64,000 nt of DNA from JADJOY01 sp046331705 [NCBI: bacterium] (GCA_046331705.1 JAXLQJ010000001.1:186001-250000), one strand, 5' to 3'; positions 18,627-27,819 are shown, numbered from the stretch's first letter. The notes: a model not told the origin generated them from the letters alone. Made by a program: numbers and translations.

Positions 18627-19871
18627 ATGCCGCTCGTGATTCCGTCTCGCCGTCACCTGGTCGTCGACAAGGCGTCGGGCATCTTCGCCATCGCCGCGCG
18701 CGCCAAGAACGCCATCGCCCGTCACGGCGCCGAGCGCGTCATCGACTCGACGATCGGCGTGGGCTTGAGCGAGAGCGGTAAGCCCTTCGTCATCCCGACC
18801 TTCGTCACCACGATGCAGGAGCTGCTCGACGCGAAGCCCGAGGCGCTCTGCGCCTACACGCCGCCTGCAGGGGCGGCGACCCTGGCCGACGCGTACGCCA
18901 ACTCGATCCTCGACGGCGTGCCGCTGCCTGACGGCTTGGTGCGCAAGGCCATCCCCACCCATGGCGGGACCGGCGGCCTCACGCTCAGCATCACCAGCCT
19001 CGCCTCGCGCACGGTGATCTCGCACGCACCCTATTGGGAGAACTACGCGCTCATCGCCCAGCAGTGCGGGAAGGAGCTCGCCTGCTTCAACCTCCTCGAC
19101 ACGAACCTGCGCTTCGACGCAGCGGATTTCGAGCGCGTCGTGAAGAAGGTCGCCGCCGAGGAAGAGCGGGTGTGCCTGCTCATCAACAGCCCCTACTCGA
19201 ACCCCACGGGCGCCGCGCTGGAGGCGAGCGAGTGGGACGAGATCGGACGCGTGCTCGCCGCCGTTCGAGGCGACAAGGTGCTGATCCTCGACCTCGCCTA
19301 CATCGACTTCGGACCGCGCGGGCGCGATCCCCAGGACCTGGCATTCGTGGGCAAGCTCTTCGAGCGTGTGCCGGATCTGCACATCGTGATGGTGCCGTCG
19401 CTCTCGAAGTCGATGATGGCCTACGGCTGGCGTTCGGGCGGCGCGATCCTGCTCACCCGCGACAAGGCCGAGGCGGCGAACTGGTTCGACGTGATGGAGG
19501 GAACCATCCGCGGCTCGAACTCGAACGAGGTCACCGCGCCGCAGCAGGCGCTGGTCACGATCCTGGGCTCGGAGACCAAGCGCGCCCAGGTCGCCGCCGA
19601 ACGGCAACACTGCAACGAGATCGTCCAGCGACGGTTCATCGCCTTCAACGAGGCTGCCCACGACGCCGGGCTCAAGGTCTCGAAGCCGGTGGGCGGCTAT
19701 TTCGCCGTCGTCTACGTGCCCGACCCGCTCGACATCGCGCGACGTCTCGAGGAACGCGACGTCTACACGGTGCCGGTGCCCGAGCCCGGCGGATTGCGCA
19801 TCGGCTTGTGCGCGCTACCGCTGCCCAAGGCCACGCGCATCGTCCACGAGATCGCCGCCGTCCTGCGCTGA
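18627..19871 (+). CDS. Class I/II PLP-dependent aminotransferase
   Basis: A 414-residue fold-type I aminotransferase. NSPYSNPTG (187-195) matches the conserved N..NPTG substrate/PLP segment; D222 and Y225 in ILDLAYIDF fit the PLP-ring contacts; SLSKSMMAYGWRSG carries the Schiff-base Lys261; RIGLCALP near the C-terminus has the Arg that binds the substrate carboxylate. This fits an aspartate/aromatic-type enzyme, but the exact amino acid cannot be told. I chose the ATG at 18627 because AAGGAA lies seven bases upstream; an upstream in-frame start would add 27 poorly conserved residues. The gene is followed directly by the tandem repeat array, which begins within 20 bp of its stop. Confidence 0.9.
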   Translation: MPLVIPSRRHLVVDKASGIFAIAARAKNAIARHGAERVIDSTIGVGLSESGKPFVIPTFVTTMQELLDAKPEALCAYTPPAGAATLADAYANSILDGVPLPDGLVRKAIPTHGGTGGLTLSITSLASRTVISHAPYWENYALIAQQCGKELACFNLLDTNLRFDAADFERVVKKVAAEEERVCLLINSPYSNPTGAALEASEWDEIGRVLAAVRGDKVLILDLAYIDFGPRGRDPQDLAFVGKLFERVPDLHIVMVPSLSKSMMAYGWRSGGAILLTRDKAEAANWFDVMEGTIRGSNSNEVTAPQQALVTILGSETKRAQVAAERQHCNEIVQRRFIAFNEAAHDAGLKVSKPVGGYFAVVYVPDPLDIARRLEERDVYTVPVPEPGGLRIGLCALPLPKATRIVHEIAAVLR

Positions 19872-19879
19872 CGCGACCC

Positions 19880-21105
19880 AGCGGCCGACCGGTCTCCACG
19901 ATCGTCGTCCATCGCTCCGCGAGCCGGCAGGCGAGCCGACGAGCGAAGCGAGGCGCCTTGGGGGTGGGACCCGACGCGGCTTCGCCGCGATGGCCGCGGC
20001 GCTGGAACAGCCCACGAACGCGCATCCCGTCGACCCATCGGCCGACCGGTCTCCACGATCGTCGTCCATCGCTCCGCGAGCCGCAGGCGAGCCGACGAGC
20101 GAAGCGAGGCGACTTGGGGGTGGGACCCGACGCGGCTTCGCCGCGATGGCCGCGGCGCTGGAACAGCCCACGAACGAGCATCCCGTCGACCGCCCCGCTG
20201 CCGGTCTCCACGATCGTCGTCCATCTCTCCGCGAGCCGGCAGGCGAGCCGACGAGCGAAGCGAGGCGCCTTGGGGGTGGGACCCGACGCGGCTTCGCCGC
20301 GATGGCCGCGGCGCTGGAACAGCCCACGAACGCGCATCCCGTCGACCCATCGGCCGACCGGTCTCCACGATCGTCGTCCATCGCTCCGCGACTCCGCGGC
20401 CGGCAGGCGAGCCGACGAGCGAAGCGAGGCGCCTTGGGGGTGGGACCCGACGCGGCTTCGCCGCGATGGCCGCGGCGCTGGAACAGCCCACGAACGCGCA
20501 TCCCGTCGACCCATCGGCCGACCGGTCTCCCGCTCGTCGTCCATCTCTCCGCGAGCCCGCAGGCGAGCCGACGAGCGAAGCGAGGCGACTTGGGGGTGGG
20601 CCCGACGCGGCTTCGCCGCGATGGCCGCGGCGCTGGAACAGCCCACGAACGAGCATCCCGTCGACCGCCCGCTGCCGGTCTCCACGATCGTCGTCCATCT
20701 CTCCGCGAGCCCGCAGGCGAGCCGACGAGCGAAGCGAGGCGACTTGGGGGTGGGCCCGACGCGGCTTCGCCGCGATGGCCGCGGCGCTGGAACAGCCCAC
20801 GAACGCGCATCCCGTCGACCGCCCCGCTGCGCGGTCTCCACGATCGTCGTCCATCTCTCCGCGAGCCCGCAGGCGAGCCGACGAGCGAAGCGAGGCGCCT
20901 TGGGGGTGGGACCCGACGCGGCTTCGCCGCGAGGCGCGGCGTGGAACAGCCCCAACGACATCCCGTCGACCCGCCGCGGTCTCGACGCGCCATCTCTCCG
21001 CGAGCCGGCAGGCGAGCCGACGAGCGAAGCGAGGCGCCTTGGGGGTGGGACCCGACGCGGCTTCGCCGCGGCGGGCGGGGGGCTGGAACAGCCCCCCGCA
21101 ACAAC
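19880..21105. repeat. Tandem array of eight imperfect ~155-bp units
   Basis: Eight direct repeats, counted by the phrase GGTCTCCACGATCGTCGTCC or its variants at 19891, 20048, 20203, 20360, 20524, 20677, 20833 and 20979 (spacings 157, 155, 157, 164, 153, 156 and 146), with a final partial end. Every unit holds the core GCGAGCCGACGAGCGAAGCG, a CTTGGGGGTGGG block and a perfect short hairpin CGCGGC-TTC-GCCGCG (19975-19989 in unit 1). Differences between units are mostly small indels and substitutions at the unit ends. Several frames stay open across the array on both strands because of the high GC, but their translations change frame from unit to unit, so I do not call a gene. It fills the whole gap between the convergent aminotransferase and 193-residue protein genes. 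Confidence 0.92.
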
Positions 21106-21687
21106 TCAGTGACACGTGAGCTCGGTACCCATCCGCCGTGCGACCTCCTCGGCAAAACTGAGCAGCGGGAGCGCCGCTTCCTGCCGGAAGAAGCGCGTCT
21201 TGCGCATGAAATCGAGCGCGCCCGAGTAGTAAACGAATCGCTCCGCGAGATCGCGGTACATCGGCGCATCGGTGCTGGCGATCAAGGACTCGACCTCGGC
21301 GACACGGCGATACGAGCGCTGCCCCTCTTGCACGTAGCGATCGAGTGATGCGTGGCGCTCGACGAAATCGCGGAAGAGCCCACTCATGAAGAGCGAGAAG
21401 TCTCCGATGTAGCGCCGGAAATCGCGGTGCTTCGCGTCGCCGGATTGCTCGGCGATCGTCTCACCCACGAGCATCTCGACCAGCGACTCGATGGGACGTC
21501 CCGCGAGATTGGTGATGCGATAGAGCCGCTCGCAGCGCGCGAAGTCGGCGAGCACACCCGAGACGTAGTCGACGATGGCGGAATCCTGGATCGCGAGCTC
21601 CTCGAACACGTCGTGCGTGAGCTCGGTGAAGAAGGTCTTGAGCGATCGAGGGTCAGGTCCGGCAAGGACGATCACGGGCTCGGGCAT
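21106..21687 (-). CDS. Conserved-looking hypothetical protein, helical
   Basis: A 193-residue protein that I do not recognise. It has no signal peptide or membrane segment and is rich in Arg, Glu, Phe and Leu in helical patterns. Recurrent aromatic-charged phrases (CERLYRITN, RRYIGDFSLFMSGLF, RDLAERFVYYSGALDF) suggest an all-alpha bundle, so it is likely a cytoplasmic, possibly regulatory or metal-binding helical protein; no His/Asp/Glu metal motif is complete enough to claim. A good Shine-Dalgarno (AAGGAAGG) precedes the ATG at 21687, and codon use is like its neighbours, so it is real. Its stop codon (21106-21108) touches the edge of the tandem repeat array. The neighbouring metalloprotease gene lies 216 bp upstream on the same strand. 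Confidence 0.75.
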   Translation of the reverse strand: MPEPVIVLAGPDPRSLKTFFTELTHDVFEELAIQDSAIVDYVSGVLADFARCERLYRITNLAGRPIESLVEMLVGETIAEQSGDAKHRDFRRYIGDFSLFMSGLFRDFVERHASLDRYVQEGQRSYRRVAEVESLIASTDAPMYRDLAERFVYYSGALDFMRKTRFFRQEAALPLLSFAEEVARRMGTELTCH

Positions 21688-21903
21688 GGCACACCTTCCT
21701 TGGTTTCACCTCCGACCTCAGGTGGTCGCAAAACGCTAATAGCAAGGGACGTACCGCGAATCCGAGCTCGCAGCCGGAACCGCTGCGCGTGCGTGTATAC
21801 ACGCGCGGCGTCGTCTCAAAGCCGCACCACGGCGGGAAAAAGAGCGGAAACGCGCGGGAGATCGAGCGCCGCCGCCACTCGCGACGCGCGTCTTCAGCGC
21901 CCG

Positions 21904-23286
21904 TCAGATTGGTGGACGCGCCGGCTCAATTTGGTCACCGCTGGCGCTTGGGCGCCAACGTCGTTCTCGCAACTGACCCACGACGACGATCGGCAACGCG
22001 AGCGCGACCAACCACGCCAGCGCTGCGGCGCCAGCGCCTGCGCCGCTGCCGCGAAGCACGTCCCGCGGGATTCGCCCGCAAACGGGGACGGAATCGTCGA
22101 GGACGATGTCGGTGAAGCTGCGATTGCCGCCCGCCACGACCGTCACCGGCACGGCGGTCGCAACGTCGTTGGGATTGGGCTCGGTTCCGCTCTCGGCGTC
22201 GCCGCTGAAGTAATCCGCCGGAAAGCTGCCGAAGTGCGTGAACTGCGTGAGGGCGCTGACTTGCAGGCTCGACACCGGGCCGTCGAGCGCCTCCACCCAC
22301 ACGTTGTAGTCGCCTGGGGGCAAGCCGGGGATGCGATAGACGCCGAGCTCCGGGCGGCTGTACGTGCCGACCACCATGCGGTTCGTGGCGCGCTCGCGCG
22401 CCACCACGTGCGTGCCGCGCGCGCCGTAGAGACCGAGCGGCGCCGAGCCGACCACGATGCGGCCCACGATGCCGCCGAACGTGGTGGCCTCCGACGGCTC
22501 GGGGTAGACGTTCGACACCCACGCGATGTCGTCTTGCTTGAGCTCGCGCCCGGCGAGCACGTCGTGGCCGATGTAGGGATACATCACCGCTTGCTCGGCG
22601 GGGCGCGGATTCTCGTCGTCGGCATCGTTTCGCACGGCCGAGTGGCAAAGGCCGATGTAATGACCCGCCTCGTGCGTGGCGATGGCCTGGATGTCGAGAC
22701 TGCCGAACGAGCCGTCGGTGGAATATTGGGGCTTCGGCGCGTCGTAGCCGAGCGGGATCGGATTGAAGAGCATGCTCGCTTCGACGATCTCGCCGGTGCC
22801 GGCCTCGGAGAGCGGCAGCGTGATCGCGAGCACGCCGACGGGAATGCCCACCGGGAGGAACGCGATGGGATTCACGCCGTCGAGCGCGAAGCCGTTCACC
22901 TTGGTGGTGTTGGGCCCGCGGAAGAGCTCGATCGACGCGGTGGGGACGTTCTGCCACGCCTCGAACGAGGCCGCGATGGCCGCCTGCCAGCCGTTGAGCG
23001 GATCGGGGCCGGCGACGTTCTCGGTGATGTTGTCGAGGTTGATGTTGTACATGACCGGGTCGGGGCGGCCGTCGCCATCCTTGTCCGGCCAAAACGGTGC
23101 GACCGTCTTCGAGGTCGTGTAGAGCCGCCCGCCGGCGTGCGCCGGCCGTGCCGCGACGCTCGCAAGCAGCGCGAGCGCGAGCGCGGTGAGTGCCCGCACG
23201 GGTGCCGTTTCGTTGCGATCGGTGCGAACGCGGCGCCGCGGAAACGCTGCCCACCGGAAGAGCGTGACCGCCCTGCGGGATCTCAT
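21904..23286 (-). CDS. Secreted matrixin-like zinc metalloprotease with C-terminal anchor
   Basis: A 460-residue secreted metalloprotease. A signal region (about 30-51) is followed by a catalytic domain with HEAGHYIGLCH (205-215), the HExxHxxGxxH zinc signature of metzincins, and VMYPYI about 25 residues on, a good match to the Met-turn. Matrixin-like is the best reading. A carboxypeptidase-regulatory-like beta domain follows (about 275-350), then CGRIP and a terminal hydrophobic helix with an Arg cluster (residues ~425-445), a MYXO-CTERM-like anchor. I set the start at the ATG at 23286, which overlaps the stop of the upstream gene (ATGA); the longer in-frame extension lies across that gene. 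Substrate unknown; probably cell-surface or extracellular proteolysis. Confidence 0.9.
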   Translation of the reverse strand: MRSRRAVTLFRWAAFPRRRVRTDRNETAPVRALTALALALLASVAARPAHAGGRLYTTSKTVAPFWPDKDGDGRPDPVMYNINLDNITENVAGPDPLNGWQAAIAASFEAWQNVPTASIELFRGPNTTKVNGFALDGVNPIAFLPVGIPVGVLAITLPLSEAGTGEIVEASMLFNPIPLGYDAPKPQYSTDGSFGSLDIQAIATHEAGHYIGLCHSAVRNDADDENPRPAEQAVMYPYIGHDVLAGRELKQDDIAWVSNVYPEPSEATTFGGIVGRIVVGSAPLGLYGARGTHVVARERATNRMVVGTYSRPELGVYRIPGLPPGDYNVWVEALDGPVSSLQVSALTQFTHFGSFPADYFSGDAESGTEPNPNDVATAVPVTVVAGGNRSFTDIVLDDSVPVCGRIPRDVLRGSGAGAGAAALAWLVALALPIVVVGQLRERRWRPSASGDQIEPARPPI

Positions 23287-23945
23287 CGCGCGCCTCGCAG
23301 TGGCGCGACGCGCGCGATGGCCGCTCGTACCTGCTCGTGGAACGAGTCGATCGAAACCCGTCCATCCGCGCCGACGTTGCGCAGCCTGAGCATCTCGATC
23401 GCGCCCGATGCCGCGGGCGCCGCCTCGCCGCCCTCGCCGATCCCACCGGCGCGGCTCACCCACACCTGGCCGCTGGCGTCGTGATCGAGATCGAGCTTTC
23501 CCTGGAAGAGCCCGATAACCCCCCAGCTTCCATCGCCGAAGTCCTGCAGGAAGAGCACGCTCTCTCGGCCCGCCTCGAACGCCGCGCCGCCCGGCACGAT
23601 CGCCGCGTAGCGACCGTCGACGCCGCCAGGCTGAACCACGCGGAGCTCGCGCGGCGCCGCACCCTTCCACGAATCGAGGCGCGTGAAACGCGCTTGCGTG
23701 CGAATCACCAGCGGCCCCTCGGCGGCGGCGCCCTCGCGCGCCATTCGGCCCGAGCTCACTTCGTCGCAGCGCGCCACCACGATCGCATCCGCGAACCGCG
23801 CGAGCTGATCGAGGTCCATCGCGATCATCGTCGTCGCGCGGGCCGCAGGTATGCCCACCGCGGCGCTCAGCGCCATCGCAACGACAGCGAGGACCGCCCC
23901 CGCCGCTCGCCGCGCGCCGCCCCAACCACTTCTCGATCGATCCAT
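23283..23945 (-). CDS. Secreted hypothetical protein coupled to the metalloprotease
   Basis: A 220-residue protein with a clear signal peptide (hydrophobic run ending near AARA). The mature part starts TTMIAMDLDQLARFADAIVVARC, then has beta-strand-like phrases (VIRTQARFTRLDSWKG, LRVVQPGGVDG, VLFLQDFGDGSWGVIGLFQGKLDL). This pattern occurs in proteins of unknown function encoded beside matrixin-like proteases; I do not know a name. I chose the ATG at 23945 because GAGGGGCGAC precedes it. The stop overlaps the protease start by four bases, so both are made together; it may be an inhibitor, chaperone or substrate-recruiting partner. That role is inference from coupling only. Confidence 0.78.
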   Translation of the reverse strand: MDRSRSGWGGARRAAGAVLAVVAMALSAAVGIPAARATTMIAMDLDQLARFADAIVVARCDEVSSGRMAREGAAAEGPLVIRTQARFTRLDSWKGAAPRELRVVQPGGVDGRYAAIVPGGAAFEAGRESVLFLQDFGDGSWGVIGLFQGKLDLDHDASGQVWVSRAGGIGEGGEAAPAASGAIEMLRLRNVGADGRVSIDSFHEQVRAAIARVAPLRGAR

Positions 23946-24572
23946 GTCGCCCCTCGTGGCATCACGCATCGTGCCCTTCGAGCCTCTCGCAACCTTCCCC
24001 CATCCGCAACCCGCGCGCGTTCGGCATCGCGCCCCGACGCTCGGTGCCTCACACACCCTCGAGATGGCACCAACTCGACCCGGCCCCTCGGGACTCGCTC
24101 CGGGGCCGCTCGTGTTCGATTCTCACGCCCGTCGTTCTACTGGGCAGCACCAGAATTTTCCGCGGGAGGCTGAGTGAGCGGCGAATGGAGCTCATGCGGC
24201 CGAGCGCCACCGGGCACGGCACCACGCGAGTGATGGCGCCATCACGGAACGGAATCCAACGTGGCCCCCACGCGGCGGGATGGCGCGCATCCTCACCGAG
24301 CAGGCGCTCGAACCCGCGAGTCGCACGCCTTACATCGCCGTGGCCCGCCGCTGCCGGGACCGCGGCAAGACCAGGCCCCTTCACCACACGGAATCACCAC
24401 TCGAGGAGTCCGGCCGAGACCCCCGCGGCCGGCGCTCGCCGCGGGTCACGACGTCAGTCGAATCGGGTCCGCACGATCGAAGACCGTCCTGCACCATCGA
24501 GCCGTGTGCAGGTCGCGGGCACGTTGGACACGAGGCAGGGGCTGGAGCCTGGGTCCCGGTCACGCGGCGTGG
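23946..24572. other. 627-bp intergenic region, no gene recognised
   Basis: Lies between two minus-strand genes: upstream of the 220-residue secreted protein and downstream of the hibernation factor gene. It contains a CCCGCGG / CCGCGGG stem with a 10-nt loop (24422-24445) that could end hibernation-factor transcription, though no T-tract follows. I saw no coding-like frame, no riboswitch and no tRNA. A small RNA cannot be excluded. Confidence 0.4.
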
Positions 24573-25142
24573 TCACGCGGCGTGCTGGCGCCGCGCACGC
24601 AGCGGCCACACACTGCTTGCCTGCGGCCCCTTCTCGCCGGCCGCCTCCACGAAGCGAACCTCGCTTCCGGGCTCGAGGGACTCGAATCCGCCGTCGAGGA
24701 CGCTGTTCTCGTGGAAGTAGATCTCGCGGCCCTCGGCGGTCTGCAGAAAGCCGTAGCCCTCCGCCGAGAGCATCCGCGCGACGACGGCGACGTTCGGCTC
24801 GACGTGCCATTTCACGTGGCCCCGGCGCTTCCGCGCGTAGTCCTCGAGGCGACGCCGTACGGCGCGGAAGGTGTCGCGGATGGCCACGTAGACGTCCTCG
24901 TGTGCGTGGCGCCCCGCGGGATCGCGCCCAGCCACGATCTCACCGCCCGCCACGGTGAGGTCGACGCGCACGTGGAAGAGGTTCCCCTTGTGGTGGTGCC
25001 GGTGGGGAGATTCCACGAGCACGCGACAGGCCATGATTCCGCCGAAAAGCGAGTCGAGGCGCTCCATCTCTTGCTCGATTCGAGCACTCACGGCGTCCGA
25101 CGGGCTCATGTCGCGGAACGTGACCTGGAGCGGAATCTTCAT
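24573..25142 (-). CDS. Ribosome hibernation factor (S30AE) fused to a cold-shock domain
   Basis: A 189-residue fusion. Residues 1-115 form an S30AE/HPF-RaiA-like domain (MKIPLQVTFRDM..S...S.RIEQEMERLDSLF, the HVRVDLTVAGGE strand and the VAIRDTFRAVRRRLEDYA helix), which in HPF and RaiA binds the 30S decoding centre and keeps ribosomes inactive in stationary phase. Residues ~120-185 form a cold-shock OB fold (EGYGFLQ, EIYFHENSV, VRFVEAAGEKGPQA), in place of the usual dimerising tail of long HPF. An RNA-binding tail suggests stress or temperature control of translation. The ATG at 25142 is preceded by GAGGAGA, which decides the start over longer in-frame options. A single gene on the minus strand, divergent from the GMC dehydrogenase operon. 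Confidence 0.92.
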   Translation of the reverse strand: MKIPLQVTFRDMSPSDAVSARIEQEMERLDSLFGGIMACRVLVESPHRHHHKGNLFHVRVDLTVAGGEIVAGRDPAGRHAHEDVYVAIRDTFRAVRRRLEDYARKRRGHVKWHVEPNVAVVARMLSAEGYGFLQTAEGREIYFHENSVLDGGFESLEPGSEVRFVEAAGEKGPQASSVWPLRARRQHAA

Positions 25143-25378
25143 GGCTTTCTCCTCTCGATTCGCATTCCCCTTCACTCGATGGAAGTAGCGCACCGCGTGC
25201 CAAGGCGGGCGCCGCCGATCTCCCATTCGCTCCGCACACATGCGGCGATCGACCGCAGCGTCCGGATGCAACCCGTGACCTGCGCGTCCGGCGATGTCAC
25301 CGTCCGGTGCCCGCGCCGACCCTCGGACCGTGACTTCCGCCCGCGACGCCTGGCACGCCGCTTGATGCGTTTCGCGCC

Positions 25379-26089
25379 GTGGCTCTCACGCGGCGCATCT
25401 TCCTGCGCGTAGCCGCCGTCGCTCCCGCGCTCGCCCCGGTGCTGGTCGAGGTCGCGTGTGGCGGTGGCGAGAGCGGCGCCGCGGGAGCTGCGGCTGGGTT
25501 CCTCACGCGCAGGGAGCGTTCGATCTTGGACGCCGCCCTCGCTGTCATGATCCCGACCGACCAGGACCCGGGCGCTCACGAGGCGCGGGTGGTCGACTAC
25601 GTCGACGGCCTCCTCGCCGCCTTCGCCACCGATCCGCCCCGGATCTACGCCGGTGGTCCGCTGAGCGGCCGCCACGGCGGCGCCGACGAGTTTCGCCACT
25701 TCCTGCCGCTCAGCCGTGCCCAGGAGCTGGCGTGGCGGATCCGCATCGAGGGCTCGCGCGGCCTCGCCGAGCGCGAGTTCAACGGCCCGGTGAAGGGCTG
25801 GCAGGCGCTCTATCGCGAGGCCCTGGCGCGCCTCGACGAGCAAGCGCTCGCCCGCCACGACGTGCCGTTCGACGTCCTGACGCTCGACGAGCGCAGCGCG
25901 TTGCTCACGGCGGCCGACGTCGACTTCCAGCGCACGCTCTACCAGCACGCCTGCGAGGGCATGTACGGCGACCCCGTCTATCGCGGCAATGCCGGCTCGG
26001 TCGGCTGGACGTTCATCCGCTACGAAGGGGATCGCCAGCCCGTCGGCTACGACCGCCGTGCGATGGAAGAGCGCGACGAGGGCGGATGA
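25379..26089 (+). CDS. Gluconate 2-dehydrogenase subunit 3-like (small subunit)
   Basis: A 236-residue protein of the gluconate-2-dehydrogenase subunit 3 type (small, Tat-exported partner of GMC dehydrogenases). The N-terminus TRRIFLRVAAVAPALAPVLVEVACGGG combines a twin-Arg motif with a hydrophobic core, so export of the folded complex by Tat is likely; ACGGG could also be a lipobox. The family pattern is seen in FLTRRERSILDAALAVMIPTD (sequence here similar to LT..E...L.A..D.iiP.D), the GW.FIRY.GDRQPVGY C-terminus, and length. GTG start at 25379. The stop overlaps the start of the GMC gene (ATGA), making this the first gene of a three-gene operon for a membrane-associated dehydrogenase. Confidence 0.88.
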   Translation: MALTRRIFLRVAAVAPALAPVLVEVACGGGESGAAGAAAGFLTRRERSILDAALAVMIPTDQDPGAHEARVVDYVDGLLAAFATDPPRIYAGGPLSGRHGGADEFRHFLPLSRAQELAWRIRIEGSRGLAEREFNGPVKGWQALYREALARLDEQALARHDVPFDVLTLDERSALLTAADVDFQRTLYQHACEGMYGDPVYRGNAGSVGWTFIRYEGDRQPVGYDRRAMEERDEGG

Positions 26090-27819
26090 TGGGCGGCGCC
26101 GTCGAATACGTGGTGGTCGGCAGCGGCGCGGGCGGCGGCGTCGCGGCCATGGTTCTCGCCCAATCCGGCCACGGCGTGGTGCTGCTGGAACGCGGCCGCA
26201 ACCCGTTCCTCGGGCTCGAGCGGCGCGACGGCATCGAGCGTGTGCTGCTCTCGAACGACGAGCTCAAGGGGCTCAGGAACTTCCTCAACCAGGACCCGCT
26301 CACCGATCCGCGCACCTTCCGCCCCAGCACCTCTTCCGGCGACCGAACCTTCACCGGAGCCGTCCAGCCACTCCCCTTCGCCGTGGGCGGCGGGACGCTC
26401 ACCTACGACGCCGACTCGCCGCGGCCGCTGCCGGAGGACTTCCGGTTCCTCTCGACCTGGGGCGCGGTGCCGGGCGCGGAGGTGGTGGATTGGCCGCTCG
26501 GTTACGACGATCTCGAGCCCTACCTCTCGGAGGTCGAGTGGGTGCTGGGCGTCCAGGGCGATGCCGCCGCCAACCCGTTCGAGCCGCGTCGCTCCGCGCC
26601 CTACCCGATGCCACCCGGCTACCTGAAGCACGATGCGCTGCTGATCGCCGCCGGAGCCGAGCGCATGGGGCTCCATCCGTTCCCCACGCCACAAGCGATC
26701 AACTCGATGGCCTATCGCGGCCGCCCGTCGTGCGCGAGCTGCGGCTTTTGCCCTTACGGTTGCCCGATCAACGCCAAGGGCTCCACCGCCGTCACCGCCA
26801 TCCGCGACGCGCTGCTCACGGGCCGCTGCGAGCTGCGCGCCGAGTGTCTCGCGACGCGGCTCGTGACCGATTCCGCCGGCAAGCGTGTCACGGGGGTCGA
26901 GTACCTCGACCCCTCCGGCAGGCTGCGCGTGCAGGAAGCGGGCGGCGTCTTGCTCGCGTGCAATCCCATCGAGACCGTGCGGTTGCTTCAGCTCTCGGCG
27001 TCGTCGCTTCATCCCGACGGTCTCGGGAACTCGAGCGGATGGCTCGGCCAGTGCCTGATGTTCCACATCAACTTCATGGCGGTGGGTGTCTTCGACCACC
27101 GCCTCCACGGCTATCGAGGCCGGCCCGTCACGCTCGAGATCGCGGACTTCCGCCGCAACCTCGCGGACGATCCGAACTACCTCTTCGGCGGCGTCGTGGA
27201 GCTGGGCGCGCGCCTCGACCCCATCCAGGAAGCGCTCAACTACACCTGGGGCCCGCTCCACAAGACGCTGATGCGAGAGAGCTGGTTCCGCGACAAGCTC
27301 ACGGCCACCGCGATGGTGGGCGAGGACATGCCGGTGCGAAGCAATCGCATCGACTTCGATCCGCGCGTACGCGACGCATGGGGACGTCCCGCGCCACGCA
27401 TCACCTACCAGAACCACCCGCGCGACCTCGCCGTGGAGAGCTACTTCCGGCCCAAGCTCGAGGAGATGATGCGTCTCGCCGGCGCAGACCTGGTGTTCGG
27501 CGTGAACATCAACGTGCGCAGCGGCGGGATCCCCAGCACCAACCACATCCTGGGCGGAGCGCGCATGGGTACGGACCCCGGCGCGTCGGTGACGGACTCG
27601 TGGGGTCGCTTCCACGACCTCGAGAACCTGTGGTGCGTCGACGGCAGCACCTGGCCCACGTCCACCGGCGTGAATCCCACGCTGACGTTCCAGGCGCTCG
27701 CGTATCGAACCGCCGCGAGCGTCGTCGATCCCGCGGACCCGGCGCGCGTGCTTGCCTCCATCGGCATCTCGCCCGTCGCCGCGGCACGGCGGGCGGCCGC
27801 GCGGGCGAGCGTGCCGTGA
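26086..27819 (+). CDS. GMC-family dehydrogenase large subunit with four-Cys cluster
   Basis: A 577-residue FAD-dependent GMC dehydrogenase. The dinucleotide motif GSGAGG is at 12-17, followed by LLERG; the C-terminal active-site region is STNHILGGARMG...WCVDGSTWPTSTGVNPTLTFQALAYRTA with His and Asn in the usual places. Cys216, Cys219, Cys222 and Cys226 (CASCGFCPYGC) are in the region where related three-subunit FAD-glucose/gluconate dehydrogenases carry an iron-sulphur cluster that passes electrons to the cytochrome subunit. There is no own signal peptide, in keeping with export by Tat together with the small subunit. It should oxidise a sugar, polyol or alcohol in the periplasm and pass electrons to the cytochrome encoded next. 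Start overlaps the previous stop by four bases. Confidence 0.92.
   Translation: MMGGAVEYVVVGSGAGGGVAAMVLAQSGHGVVLLERGRNPFLGLERRDGIERVLLSNDELKGLRNFLNQDPLTDPRTFRPSTSSGDRTFTGAVQPLPFAVGGGTLTYDADSPRPLPEDFRFLSTWGAVPGAEVVDWPLGYDDLEPYLSEVEWVLGVQGDAAANPFEPRRSAPYPMPPGYLKHDALLIAAGAERMGLHPFPTPQAINSMAYRGRPSCASCGFCPYGCPINAKGSTAVTAIRDALLTGRCELRAECLATRLVTDSAGKRVTGVEYLDPSGRLRVQEAGGVLLACNPIETVRLLQLSASSLHPDGLGNSSGWLGQCLMFHINFMAVGVFDHRLHGYRGRPVTLEIADFRRNLADDPNYLFGGVVELGARLDPIQEALNYTWGPLHKTLMRESWFRDKLTATAMVGEDMPVRSNRIDFDPRVRDAWGRPAPRITYQNHPRDLAVESYFRPKLEEMMRLAGADLVFGVNINVRSGGIPSTNHILGGARMGTDPGASVTDSWGRFHDLENLWCVDGSTWPTSTGVNPTLTFQALAYRTAASVVDPADPARVLASIGISPVAAARRAAARASVP

Noticed and set aside
19880-21105. CRISPR array
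   Set aside because: Units are ~155 bp and similar along their whole length; there are no unique spacers of constant size and no cas genes.
19880-21350. Long open frames of 430-480 codons on both strands through the tandem array
   Set aside because: The frame openness is a GC effect. Translations shift phase between units because unit lengths are not multiples of three, there is no credible start, and both strands are equally open.
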